A stretch of 32,806 nt of DNA from Armatimonadota bacterium (lineage in GTDB: Bacteria; Armatimonadota; Fimbriimonadia; Fimbriimonadales; Fimbriimonadaceae): positions 242,859-275,664 of the forward strand of contig JAFDWX010000002.1 in assembly GCA_018268255.1 (NCBI GenBank). The letters run 5' to 3'. Both the position numbers and the translations under genes were made by a program. Below the pieces are notes generated by a model. That model worked only from the letters and a program-made list of their open reading frames with translations. It ran no database searches and was not told the origin of the DNA. Shown piece by piece: positions 1-7,892 of the stretch; position 1 is the first letter of the stretch; each line of letters opens with the position of its first letter.

Positions 1-43
<43 letters not shown>

Positions 44-55
44 TCGCGAAGTTAT

Positions 56-84
56 ATTATGACACGTCCAATCTCAGCCTGCAA
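56..84 (-). promoter_or_regulatory. Promoter of the initiator tRNA gene
   Basis: On the minus strand a TTGCAG hexamer (79-84) and a CATAAT hexamer (56-61) are separated by 17 bp. Transcription would begin about 6 bases before the tRNA 5' end at 43. Spacing and position fit a sigma-70-type promoter; assignment is from sequence match only. Confidence 0.6.
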
Positions 85-185
85 GGACCCCTTCCCGGAA
101 GCAAGAAGGCCAAATGTACTGCCAACGCGCCCGATAAGGGCCGAAGAGCGGTTTCTCCGTACCTCGTTTGCATTGAGAATGGCTT

Positions 186-1490
186 CTAGTACGGGCCAAC
201 TACCCGAACGGCGTCGGCGATGGCTACACCGCCACCCGAACCATAGCCCTGCATCTTAACGGTGCCTTGGCCTTCGCGGATCATCACCCGACCGAGGTAG
301 TTCCATTTGCCACCATTGGTTCGCTGGTCAACCTTCACAAGCTTGGGCTCCCTTCGATCTGAAATCTCATATGTCACCGCGGAGTTTCTGTTGGTGCCTT
401 CGCTCCACCAGGCGTAAACGTCGTAAGCCCCGCCCGACGCCACATTGAGATTCCACTGAGCGTAATCCGCAGTCTTGGTGGCAACGGTCTTGAACCGGTA
501 GTCGGAGCCGTATTTGCCCACAGCAGCGTTGCCGGAGGACCATGTTCCGACCGTGCTAAAGCCTGCATCGGAATTGTCGACGATTTTCTCGGCTTGTCCA
601 ACCGTAAAGCTGATGGGCACAACTTGGCCAAAACGGAAAATGCTTCCTCGATAGAGCTGAAAGTTCTCCGTGTAGGTCCCAGGGGTGGTGGGCATCTTCA
701 TCGAAAAGGTAAACGCGCCAATCGCTCCCGGAGCAACCGTGCCGGTAACCCCTCCGATGAGAGTGGAGCTGAGCCAATTCCCGGAAATGTAGAACTGACT
801 CGGACTCAACGTGCTGATATAGCAGGGATCCGTTCCGGTCGCTGTCCAGTTGTCGGAGCCGCCATTGGTGAATTGAACGGTAAAGGTCACCGTGGAACCG
901 GGCGCAATCCCACTGGGTACCGAGGAGCCAAAAAACGTCGAGTCGTTCTGGACCATGGCCATGTATTTGGTCCAATCCCAAGGTCCCGGGCACGAGGTGG
1001 CTCGTCCGGTCTCTTTGTGTCCGATGATATGGGTTCGATCCTTGGCGATGTTATATTTGGCGCAAAGATATCGGGTGAGCCGTGCGCTGCTGGCATATTG
1101 AACATCGGTATACCAAAAACTGGGGTTGCTGCTGAAGCCCTCGTGTTCGATTCCAACGGCCTGATTGTTGTAAAACGTGACCCCGGCGTGCCACGCCCGG
1201 TCCTTTTCGAGCACCATCTGGGTGACTTCGCCATCGCTTGACCGGAGGCAGTAGTGCGCGCTCACCTGACTCAAGGGGTTTTGAAACCACGAAATCGAAC
1301 CTGCGTAATAGCCCTCCATTATGTGGATGACAACGTGGGTGATGGGGTAACTGCTGGGTCGGTTGCTGACGGAGTAGTTACCGGAATAGGCTGGATTCCA
1401 AAGAGCGCCTGGGTATTCGGCTTGGCCTGCTGAAAACGCAGCGCACGTCACCAAACCAGCGAGAACGAAGCCCTTTGTCCAACCGAGCAT
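186..1490 (-). CDS. Secreted N-acetylmuramoyl-L-alanine amidase with golvesin-like C-terminal domain
   Basis: This 434-residue protein starts with a Sec signal peptide (about 1-24, ending SAGQA). Residues about 48-178 form an Amidase_2 (T7-lysozyme-type) domain that cleaves the bond between muramic acid and the stem peptide. The expected zinc ligands are visible: His56 (VVIH), His158 (IIGH) and Cys167 (SCPGP). Residues about 190-298 look like an Ig-like/NBR1-type beta domain. Residues about 303-434 resemble the golvesin/xanthan-lyase-like C-terminal module (YDVYAWW, IADAVRV), probably carbohydrate or surface binding. The protein is likely exported and could act in wall recycling, daughter-cell separation or lysis of competitors. 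It is encoded alone, upstream of the initiator tRNA gene on the same strand. The family call is firm; the target is inferred. Confidence 0.9.
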   Translation of the reverse strand: MLGWTKGFVLAGLVTCAAFSAGQAEYPGALWNPAYSGNYSVSNRPSSYPITHVVIHIMEGYYAGSISWFQNPLSQVSAHYCLRSSDGEVTQMVLEKDRAWHAGVTFYNNQAVGIEHEGFSSNPSFWYTDVQYASSARLTRYLCAKYNIAKDRTHIIGHKETGRATSCPGPWDWTKYMAMVQNDSTFFGSSVPSGIAPGSTVTFTVQFTNGGSDNWTATGTDPCYISTLSPSQFYISGNWLSSTLIGGVTGTVAPGAIGAFTFSMKMPTTPGTYTENFQLYRGSIFRFGQVVPISFTVGQAEKIVDNSDAGFSTVGTWSSGNAAVGKYGSDYRFKTVATKTADYAQWNLNVASGGAYDVYAWWSEGTNRNSAVTYEISDRREPKLVKVDQRTNGGKWNYLGRVMIREGQGTVKMQGYGSGGGVAIADAVRVVGPY

Positions 1491-1562
1491 GCAGACATTG
1501 TACAGCGAAATTCTGTCAGTGGCTGCAAAAGACGGAAATCAAACTTGAGGGAGAAAGTAAAT

Positions 1563-1587
1563 GGGCGGAGTGAAAATCACACCGCCC
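1563..1587 (-). terminator. Intrinsic terminator overlapping the stop of the 64-residue ORF
   Basis: On the minus strand GGGCGG-TG/CA-CCGCCC forms a stem with a short ATTTT loop, followed by a pyrimidine-rich ATTTACTTTCTCCC. The hairpin includes the TGA stop of the small ORF, so the ORF and its terminator are fused. Confidence 0.55.
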
Positions 1588-1771
1588 GCCCAAGTTCACA
1601 AATTGCTGACTCGCTAGAACGATCTAATGATTGCGAACAATATGCAGCCAGCTTATGGAGTGCTGATTCCGAGAATACATCCAACTTCTGAGGACTGGTC
1701 ATTGCCAGATTCAGTAGTGCGAATGCTTCCTCGGGTGTGAACTCGAGTTGTGTAAGGTTCTTTCCCTTCAT
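1577..1771 (-). CDS. Small hypothetical protein (64 aa)
   Basis: I do not recognise this family. The 64-residue product is soluble and probably alpha-helical: FTPEEAFALLNLAM is followed by a Ser-rich linker and a second helix SALHKLAAYC. There is no signal peptide or membrane segment. Two things support it as real: an intrinsic terminator fused to its stop codon, and an AT-rich upstream region with a TATACT-like box at 1795-1800. The Shine-Dalgarno is weak (GAAGTG). It is transcribed divergently from the DUF1385 gene. It could be a small regulator or adaptor, but nothing in the sequence proves this. Confidence 0.5.
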   Translation of the reverse strand: MKGKNLTQLEFTPEEAFALLNLAMTSPQKLDVFSESALHKLAAYCSQSLDRSSESAICELGRAV

Positions 1772-1906
1772 AGTTCACTTCTCGAGACTACAGTAGTATA
1801 AGACGAAATAATTCCCATTTGGTTCGTGCCGAAGCCCAATTCCGCCAAAAGTGCTTGCAAACATGCAAAGTAGCGGGGAAGGAGCCACAGGTACTATTCT
1901 CGGTCG

Positions 1907-3172
1907 ATGCCGCAATCTGATTACCTTACTTTTGGCGGACAAGCGATTGTTGAAGGTGTGATGATGCGTTCGCCGCACTACTTCGCGGTGGCTTGTCGCG
2001 CTCCCAACGGAAAAATTGTCCTTCGGACCGAAGCGATCGAGAAGACATGGATCGGTCGCCAGAAGTGGCTGAAGCTGCCATTTTTGCGGGGAACATTCGC
2101 AATTCTGGACTCGCTGGCACTCGGAACTCGTGCCATGCGGTTTGCCACCCACATCCAAATGGATCCGGAGCATGGTGGCGAGGAGCTCGAATCCAAGCCG
2201 ACTCCGACTTCGCAACTGGTTCTCATCCTGATATTGGGGGTGCTTCTCGGAGCCTTCGGCATTTATCTTCTGGTGGCAAAGCCAGATTGGGCGGCAACGG
2301 GACTCCTGAGCAAGCAGGGAGTTCGCGTGCTCCTGGCCTTTCTGGGAGTGCTTGCGGCGGTGCTTAACGGCGCCAGTCTCTACGAACGCGTGAGTGGAAA
2401 AGACGGCACGGCTTCCGCGAAAAGGATCCAAAACATGGCGGTGGCGGTGTCGATGGTGGTTGGCATCGGAATGGGTGTTCTCCTCTTCAATGTTTTGCCC
2501 CAATTCATCGCTCAAATTCTGGGTAATAAGGCCGGAGATAGCAAAGGGACTTTCACGAACTACTTGGCAGAAGTGGTCAAGATTGCCGTATTTCTCGGAT
2601 ATCTCTGGCTGATCAGCCGGATGGAAGCCATCCGCGAGGTGTTTCGATACCATGGTGCCGAACACAAGGCCATCAACACCTGGGAAGCAGACCAGCCGTT
2701 GACGATGGAGAAATGCCAAATCGTCACCCGCCTCCATCCTCGCTGTGGAACCAGCTTTGCGGTGATCGTTTTCATTGTGAGTCTGTTCTTTCTACCTCTA
2801 GTGCCGCGGTACCCCATCACCGGCAAACCGGGAGCGCTGTTGGTGGATGTGCCGGTCCGCGTCTTGATGGAGATGTGCATCTTGCCCATCATCGCGGGGA
2901 TCAGCTATGAACTGTTGCGGTTGGCCGGGAAGCTCAGGAACCAAAAATGGGTTCAAATTGCATTTTCACCAGGTTTGGCGAGCCAAAGATATCTCACAAC
3001 CCTCGAACCCGATCCCAAACACATCGAGGTCGCGCTGGCGTCGCTCAAAGCCGTGGTTCACGCCGAGCAGACAGGTGAGGTGGTTGAATCGGATAACTAT
3101 GACGAAGACAAACTCGCGTCGCAAGTGATCGATCCGCACGGTTTCTCGCAGGCTGCTAAAAGCGCGTCTTAA
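1907..3172 (+). CDS. DUF1385 family multi-pass membrane protein (YqhQ-like)
   Basis: This 421-residue protein opens with the family's characteristic GGQAIVEGVMMRSP (about 10-23) and carries the signature YHGAEHKAINTWE near residue 250. About six hydrophobic segments lie at roughly 103-125, 138-157, 178-201, 222-240, 285-302 and 315-335. The N-terminal part and the HGAEHK segment are predicted to be non-membrane. The biochemical role of the family is unknown; it is widespread in Firmicutes, Chloroflexi, Actinobacteria and Armatimonadota. The gene leads a tight plus-strand group: the methyltransferase starts 5 bases after its stop and msrA follows 18 bases later. The Shine-Dalgarno is weak. Confidence 0.85.
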   Translation: MPQSDYLTFGGQAIVEGVMMRSPHYFAVACRAPNGKIVLRTEAIEKTWIGRQKWLKLPFLRGTFAILDSLALGTRAMRFATHIQMDPEHGGEELESKPTPTSQLVLILILGVLLGAFGIYLLVAKPDWAATGLLSKQGVRVLLAFLGVLAAVLNGASLYERVSGKDGTASAKRIQNMAVAVSMVVGIGMGVLLFNVLPQFIAQILGNKAGDSKGTFTNYLAEVVKIAVFLGYLWLISRMEAIREVFRYHGAEHKAINTWEADQPLTMEKCQIVTRLHPRCGTSFAVIVFIVSLFFLPLVPRYPITGKPGALLVDVPVRVLMEMCILPIIAGISYELLRLAGKLRNQKWVQIAFSPGLASQRYLTTLEPDPKHIEVALASLKAVVHAEQTGEVVESDNYDEDKLASQVIDPHGFSQAAKSAS

Positions 3173-3177
3173 GGGAT

Positions 3178-3951
3178 ATGTCCCAAGAAAACGCGCCTCT
3201 GCAGCAGTGGAACGCGCAAACCTATGACTCCAAGCATGGGTTTGTCACAGAATTTGGTAACGATGTCCTTACCCTGTTGAATCCACAACCGGGTGAAGTG
3301 ATTCTGGATATCGGTTGCGGAACGGGCCATCTCACAGCCAAGATCGCGGACGCAGGAGCCACTCCCATTGGACTGGATGCCGATGAGGCCATGATTCAGT
3401 CGGCACAGGAAAGCTATCCCGAATTGCAGTGGATTCTCGCCAATGCGGCGAGTTACCGGGCGGAGTCGCCGGTGAATGCAGCCTTTTCAAACGCCGCGCT
3501 GCACTGGATGCGGGATATCTCTGCCGTTTTCCGAACGACTTACGACAACCTCGTGCCCAAGGGGAGGTTCGTATTTGAAATGGGCGGGATCGGCAACGTG
3601 GGGACGATTACGGGCTCATTGCGAGAGGCAGTGAAGTCCATTACGGGCGAACTGCCTGAGTATCCTCTGACCTTCCTTTCGATCGGCCAAGCTTCTCAAA
3701 TGCTGGAATCCTGTGGATTCGAAGTCATTTCGGCGTGGCTTTTTGACCGACCAACTCCACTAGAAGGTGAGGACGGATACAAGAATTGGATCGCCCAGTT
3801 CGGAGGTGTGATGCTGACGGGGCTGACTCCCGATCAGCGAGAAGAGGCACTTGCCAAAGGTGAAGAAACCGCCCGCGCAGTTTTGTATCGTGAGGGCCAA
3901 TGGTGTGCTGATTATCGACGGTTGCGCGTCGTGGCGATAAAGCTGGCGTGA
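3178..3951 (+). CDS. Class I SAM-dependent methyltransferase
   Basis: A 257-residue soluble protein with a Rossmann-type methyltransferase fold. Motif I is VILDIGCGTGHL (about residues 40-51), the acidic end of strand 2 is GLDADEAMI, and FSNAALHWM near residue 103 matches the motif IV region of trans-aconitate methyltransferase and related Methyltransf_11/25 proteins. The substrate cannot be read from sequence; trans-aconitate 2-methyltransferase-like or ubiquinone/SAM-methylase-like are the closest general types. An AAGGG lies just before the ATG. It sits between the DUF1385 gene and msrA in a probable operon. Confidence 0.83.
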   Translation: MSQENAPLQQWNAQTYDSKHGFVTEFGNDVLTLLNPQPGEVILDIGCGTGHLTAKIADAGATPIGLDADEAMIQSAQESYPELQWILANAASYRAESPVNAAFSNAALHWMRDISAVFRTTYDNLVPKGRFVFEMGGIGNVGTITGSLREAVKSITGELPEYPLTFLSIGQASQMLESCGFEVISAWLFDRPTPLEGEDGYKNWIAQFGGVMLTGLTPDQREEALAKGEETARAVLYREGQWCADYRRLRVVAIKLA

Positions 3952-3969
3952 AGAACGTAAGAGGAATGC

Positions 3970-4548
3970 ATGAGCGAAGTTCTTGTTTTTGGAGCGGGCT
4001 GTTTTTGGTGTGTGGATGCAATGTTCCGGGACCTCCTCGGCGTGGAATCGGTTGAAAGCGGCTACGCAGGTGGGCATGTCCCCAACCCGACCTATGAACA
4101 GGTTTGCAGCAAAGACACGGGCCATGCGGAAGTGGTGAAAATCACTTTTGACCCGAGCCTGGTTTCTCGTGAGGATCTATTGCGAATCTTCTTTACGGTT
4201 CACGATCCGACGACGCTCAACCGGCAGGGCGGAGATATTGGCCCGCAGTATCGCAGCGTCATCTTTTACGACAACGAAGGGGAACTCGCCCTAGCTCGGC
4301 AAATCATGGAGGAAGTTGGGCAAGAGGGGGTTTGGCCCGATCCCATCGTTACTACTCTGGAGCCGCTGGGGGACACGTATTTTCCCGCCGAGACTTACCA
4401 CCAAGACTACTACAACACATTTGACAAAGCGAGCTTCGGACAAAAGATGACGATGAACATGGGCTATTGCCAAGCGGTCGTCGCGCCGAAAGTATTGAAG
4501 TTCCGGAAGCAGTTCTCGGACAGGTTGCGTAAGAGTGCCGAAGTCTAA
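3970..4548 (+). CDS. msrA: Peptide-methionine (S)-S-oxide reductase MsrA
   Basis: A 192-residue MsrA that repairs oxidised methionine (S-epimer) in proteins using thioredoxin. The catalytic motif GAGCFWC is at residues 8-14, with Cys11 as the nucleophile. Other family blocks are visible: SGYAGGHVPNPTYEQVC, GHAEVVKITFDP, GPQYRSVIFY and TYHQDYY. A Cys in the C-terminal NMGYCQAVV segment is a likely resolving residue. It is preceded by a good Shine-Dalgarno (AGAGGA, 4-5 bases from ATG). It is third in the DUF1385-methyltransferase-msrA group and convergent with the GNAT gene. Confidence 0.96.
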   Translation: MSEVLVFGAGCFWCVDAMFRDLLGVESVESGYAGGHVPNPTYEQVCSKDTGHAEVVKITFDPSLVSREDLLRIFFTVHDPTTLNRQGGDIGPQYRSVIFYDNEGELALARQIMEEVGQEGVWPDPIVTTLEPLGDTYFPAETYHQDYYNTFDKASFGQKMTMNMGYCQAVVAPKVLKFRKQFSDRLRKSAEV

Positions 4549-4571
4549 ACCTTTGTTTCCTTGAACGTAAA

Positions 4572-5345
4572 CTAACCTTGCCGCTTACGGTACTCCCGTC
4601 CGTACGAATCTCGAACCAAATAGCCATGGTCGACGAGTTCTCGACGCAGCATGGCGGGATCATGAAAGGCGTGGCGAGATTCCAGTAGTTGATTTACTTG
4701 AGATTCGGAATAGCTACGACCAGGTTCAAAGAGGTCTGACATGTACTCTCGAATTGCCTGGTGCATCCCAGCTTTGCCTTTCCCCAAAGGCCATGCGGTG
4801 AGGCGGCCTGCATAGTCGCAGAGATGATCGATAGGCTCTGGGGCGGTGGAGACGAGTGAGAGGGAGAAATATCGCACGTCTTCCATCGGATTATCGTAGT
4901 ACGGCTCGCATTCCTCAAACCCGAGAGTTTTGTACAGTGAAACGGCTGCCTCCAATTTGGGAAGCGTATCCAAAACGACCCGACGGTATCCGGCTCGCTT
5001 GGCCCGATTCAGACATGTTTCGGCAATGGTACGAGCCAGACCCTTACCTCTTGCGTTGGGTCGAGTGTAAAAGCGCTTAAGCTCGGCGGTCTCACCATCG
5101 AATCGGCGCAAAGCACCGACCGCGGCGGGTTCATTTTCCAAATATGCCAAAAGGAGATAGCCATCTGGCGGAATGTATTTGCCGGGCAGGGAGGCAACCT
5201 CGTCCTGGAAGCCCTGAAAATACAAATCGCGTCCCAATTCGCTGGCGTACTCGAGTATGAGGTCGCGAGTAGCCGGAACCCCAAGATCGTCGCCTGGGAG
5301 GACGGTTTGGAATACTGGGCGCATCATCGGTTTTGTCGGCATCAT
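4572..5345 (-). CDS. GNAT acetyltransferase fused to a DUF2087 domain
   Basis: This 257-residue protein has an N-terminal GNAT fold (about 10-165) with the acetyl-CoA pyrophosphate-binding loop RPNARGKGLA and the late strand/helix SLYKTLGFEE. A second region (about 180-257) carries DUF2087 features: FEPGRSYSESQVN, then MLRRELVDHGYLVRD and a terminal YGREYRK. DUF2087 looks like a winged-helix-type module and is often found alone or attached to regulators. The GNAT substrate (small molecule, antibiotic or protein) is unknown. The gene starts ATGATG; the second ATG (5342) is slightly better spaced from AGGA. It is transcribed divergently from etfB. Confidence 0.82.
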   Translation of the reverse strand: MMPTKPMMRPVFQTVLPGDDLGVPATRDLILEYASELGRDLYFQGFQDEVASLPGKYIPPDGYLLLAYLENEPAAVGALRRFDGETAELKRFYTRPNARGKGLARTIAETCLNRAKRAGYRRVVLDTLPKLEAAVSLYKTLGFEECEPYYDNPMEDVRYFSLSLVSTAPEPIDHLCDYAGRLTAWPLGKGKAGMHQAIREYMSDLFEPGRSYSESQVNQLLESRHAFHDPAMLRRELVDHGYLVRDSYGREYRKRQG

Positions 5346-5411
5346 GAGTCCTGGCTCAAGTATCCTTTACGGCTGATCCCTTTGCAATGATGCAGGGTCA
5401 CAAACTGCCTT

Positions 5412-6149
5412 ATGAAGATTATGGTGACGGTGAAACGGGTGATCGATCCCTACGCAAAGGTGCGGCCCCTGTCCGATGGCTCAGGTGTAGACACGACGGG
5501 TGTCAAGTTCGATGCGAACCCTTTTGACGAGATCGCGGTTGAGGAAGCGGTACGGCAAAAGGAAAAGAACCCGGTAATAGAGATTGTTGCCGTATCACTG
5601 GGCGGCACCGAGTGCGAAGAGCAGCTGCGAAAGGCACTTGCGATGGGAGCAGACAAGGCAGTTTTGATTGAGTCCTCCGAAAATTACGACACGCTTGCCG
5701 TGGCCGAAGAATTTGTTGCGCTGGTGAAGGCTGAAAGTCCGGATCTGGTGCTGATGGGCAAGCAATCGACCGATGGCGACAACAACCAGGTGGGCCAAAT
5801 GATGGCAGCACTCCTGGGCTGGCCCCAAGCAACTTTCGCCAGCAAGCTGGAGCTGGCCGACGGCACGGCAAGAGTCACCCGAGAAACGGATACCGGTGAG
5901 GAAACGCTTGAGATGAATCTTCCCGCCATAGTCACAACCGACCTGCGACTGAATGAGCCTCGATATATCGCCCTGCCGGGGATTATCAAGGCACGGTCGA
6001 AGCCGCTTGAAAAGCGCCCACCGTCGTCGACTGCAACGAGCCGAGTCAAGACCGTCAAAGTAGAAGCCGTTCCGGCTAGATCAGCGGGGAAGAAGGTGGG
6101 GTCTGTGGACGAATTGGTTGCCGAACTTTCAGCAAGGGGGCTGTTTTAA
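5412..6149 (+). CDS. etfB: Electron transfer flavoprotein beta subunit
   Basis: This 245-residue small subunit of ETF accepts electrons from acyl-CoA dehydrogenases. The N-terminus MKIMVTVKRVIDP, the NPFDEIAVEEA block and the C-terminal signature TTDLRLNEPRYIALPGI are typical of the beta subunit. LMGKQSTDGDNNQVGQMMA is the conserved AMP/nucleotide-binding region. The stop codon overlaps the etfA start (TAATG), so the two are translationally coupled. Together with the acyl-CoA dehydrogenase at 13464 and the HCDH-ECH fusion at 8745, it supplies much of a fatty-acid beta-oxidation pathway. Confidence 0.96.
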   Translation: MKIMVTVKRVIDPYAKVRPLSDGSGVDTTGVKFDANPFDEIAVEEAVRQKEKNPVIEIVAVSLGGTECEEQLRKALAMGADKAVLIESSENYDTLAVAEEFVALVKAESPDLVLMGKQSTDGDNNQVGQMMAALLGWPQATFASKLELADGTARVTRETDTGEETLEMNLPAIVTTDLRLNEPRYIALPGIIKARSKPLEKRPPSSTATSRVKTVKVEAVPARSAGKKVGSVDELVAELSARGLF

Positions 6150-7048
6150 TGGCACGGTTGATGTTGGTCGCGTTCGACCCAAGCGAAGTTGCGCTGGGTC
6201 ATGGATTTGCTTCTGCACTGGGGATCCCGTTTGACGTGTTGCTGCTCTCGGGGGCGGATCCTGCAGAAATCGGCGCAGAACGCACCCTCGCTGCCAACCT
6301 AGGCGACGTGCCTCCGGCTGACAGCATTGAGGACGGTGTCGTGGCTCAACTGGGTGGGTATTCGCATATTGCGAGCGTGTCGAGTATGCGAAGCAAGGAC
6401 CATCTGCCACGCTGGGCTGCCCATTTGGGTGCGGCGATGGTGACCGATGTCATCGTGGTCGAGGCAGAAAATAGGTTCAGACGTCCGATCGTGGCGGGTT
6501 CGATGATCGAGACCGTGGAAGTGAGCGGCTCTCCGATCGTTATGACCTTCCGACCCTCGGGCTTCGCAAAGTTCTCGCCAAATGGCACTGCGGCCGCAGA
6601 TAGTATCACCATCCCAATCACCGATAGGACTCGGCGTGTGGGTGCCAGTGCTCGCGGTGGCGCGAGGCCCGATTTGACAGCGGCTAAAGTGATTGTGAGC
6701 GGTGGAAGACCTTTGAAGGACGCAGAAACCTTCGAGCGCGTCATCGGCGGGTTCGCAGATTCCGTCCATGGCGCGGCTGGCGCAACACGCGCAGCTGTCG
6801 ATAGCCACATTGCGCCAAACGAACTCCAGGTCGGTCAAACAGGGAAGATCGTTGCTCCGGATCTTTACATCGCCGCGGGCGTGAGTGGTTCGACCCAGCA
6901 CATGGCGGGGATCAAGGACTCCAAGACGATTGTTGCCGTCAACATCGATCCCGACGCACCCATTTTCGAGAACGCGGACTTGGGGATGGTCGGAGATTTG
7001 TTTGTGGTCCTTCCTGAACTCCAGGCAAAGCTCGCCGGGAAATTCTAG
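6149..7048 (+). CDS. etfA: Electron transfer flavoprotein alpha subunit
   Basis: This 299-residue large ETF subunit binds the redox-active FAD in its C-terminal domain. Visible FAD-domain motifs include VSGGRPLKD, GAAGATRAAVDS, QVGQTGKIVAPDLYIAAG, GVSGSTQHMAGI and VAVNIDPDAPIF. The length is near the family norm (about 310-330). The start ATG lies in the TAATG overlap with etfB. ETF normally passes electrons to ETF-quinone oxidoreductase, which is not encoded in the window. Confidence 0.96.
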   Translation: MARLMLVAFDPSEVALGHGFASALGIPFDVLLLSGADPAEIGAERTLAANLGDVPPADSIEDGVVAQLGGYSHIASVSSMRSKDHLPRWAAHLGAAMVTDVIVVEAENRFRRPIVAGSMIETVEVSGSPIVMTFRPSGFAKFSPNGTAAADSITIPITDRTRRVGASARGGARPDLTAAKVIVSGGRPLKDAETFERVIGGFADSVHGAAGATRAAVDSHIAPNELQVGQTGKIVAPDLYIAAGVSGSTQHMAGIKDSKTIVAVNIDPDAPIFENADLGMVGDLFVVLPELQAKLAGKF

Positions 7049-7085
7049 GCTCGAATTCCCTGGAAGAGAGTCGCAAAATGGACAA

Positions 7086-7120
7086 TTCCCCTCATCCGGA
7101 GGGGGCCCCCGTAGGGGGAA
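7086..7120. repeat. GC-rich inverted repeat downstream of etfA
   Basis: TTCCCC (7086-7091) and GGGGGAA (7114-7120) bracket a TCCGGA palindrome and a GGGGGCCCCC palindrome. It lies 38 bases after the etfA stop and could form a stable hairpin in the transcript. There is no T-run, so it is not a classic intrinsic terminator. It might be a copy of a dispersed short palindromic element, but only one copy was noticed here. Confidence 0.4.
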
Positions 7121-7162
7121 GTGGATTTTCGCCAAGTGGCACTCACCACGAATCGGAGCATC

Positions 7163-7197
7163 AAAAAGGGCTCCCCTGAGAAGCCTCAAGGGAGCCC
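7163..7197 (-). terminator. Intrinsic terminator of the redoxin gene
   Basis: GGGCTCCC (7168-7175) and GGGAGCCC (7190-7197) form a perfect 8-bp stem extended by TGAG/CTCA. On the minus strand it is followed by TTTTT (7163-7167). It sits 16 bases past the redoxin stop. Confidence 0.85.
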
Positions 7198-7213
7198 ATA
7201 GTCTTGCAGTATC

Positions 7214-7855
7214 TTAGTACTTTACGTTACATCCGTAAGGCTGACTCACTTTCATCTTCAGGGGCTTGCCTGCCATTGCCAGATCCAGAGCTTCACGAAC
7301 ATAGTTCCGCGAATTTTTCACCTCGTTGGTGCCAGCATTGGGCTTATCGTCGATCGCGCCCATGTAGATCAGCATGCCATCCGGATTGATGACGAACATC
7401 TCCGGTGTCGTCTTGGCGTCGTACATTTTGCCAACTTTTCCTTCCGGATCCAAGAGGTATGCCGTACCCTTCCACTTGACATCTTCCGTCGAGGCCATGG
7501 CGCCGCTGGCATCAACGTAGCCCTGTTTGCCTGATGCAGAGGAGCAAATCGTGAGCCATACAACGCCCTTCTTAACCGCCCAGTCCTGCAGTTCTTGCAT
7601 GTTGCCGCTGTTATAGTGCCGCTGGACGATGGGGCAATCCTTGTTGTTCCATTCGAGCACCACCCACTTGCCTTTGTATTGGCCAAGGCTCTGATCGACG
7701 CCCTTCATGTCCTTCAATGTGAAGTCCGGTGCGTGGTGGTTAATCTGGGCCTTCATATCCGATGTGTCTGTCGGCATGTTGGGATCTTGGCTGGCCACCA
7801 CCGCAACACCCACCAACGTGGATGCGGCGATTGCCATTGTAGAAATCAGCGTCAT
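7214..7855 (-). CDS. Exported thioredoxin-fold redoxin (AhpC/TSA-like)
   Basis: The chosen start at 7855 gives 213 residues with a clean signal peptide (MTLISTMAIAASTLVGVAVVA) and a GGAGGT Shine-Dalgarno upstream. A longer in-frame start at 7912 would overlap the preceding gene and bury the signal. The mature part has APDFTLKDMKGVDQSL, then WVVLEWNNKDCPIVQRHY with one conserved Cys-Pro, and a late cis-Pro-like TTPEMFVINPDG. This matches the redoxin/peroxiredoxin-like thioredoxin superfamily with a single N-terminal Cys rather than CxxC. It probably acts in the periplasm as a thiol peroxidase or disulfide handler. It follows the DsbD-N gene by 37 bases, which supports a shared redox role. Confidence 0.85.
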   Translation of the reverse strand: MTLISTMAIAASTLVGVAVVASQDPNMPTDTSDMKAQINHHAPDFTLKDMKGVDQSLGQYKGKWVVLEWNNKDCPIVQRHYNSGNMQELQDWAVKKGVVWLTICSSASGKQGYVDASGAMASTEDVKWKGTAYLLDPEGKVGKMYDAKTTPEMFVINPDGMLIYMGAIDDKPNAGTNEVKNSRNYVREALDLAMAGKPLKMKVSQPYGCNVKY

Positions 7856-7892
7856 ATTTTTCTTTACCTCCGTTCGAATCTTCGGTTGTTGC

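Noticed and set aside
594-1241. 215-codon plus-strand frame opposite the amidase
   Set aside because: Antisense shadow of a gene with clear domains; the translation is low-complexity Gly/Arg-rich without family features.
1775-2737. 320-codon minus-strand frame opposite the DUF1385 gene
   Set aside because: Antisense shadow of a conserved family; His/Gln/Arg-rich translation with no domain.
6299-7189. 296-codon minus-strand frame opposite etfA
   Set aside because: etfA carries every FAD-domain motif; the opposing frame has none and would cross the GC-rich palindrome and redoxin terminator region.
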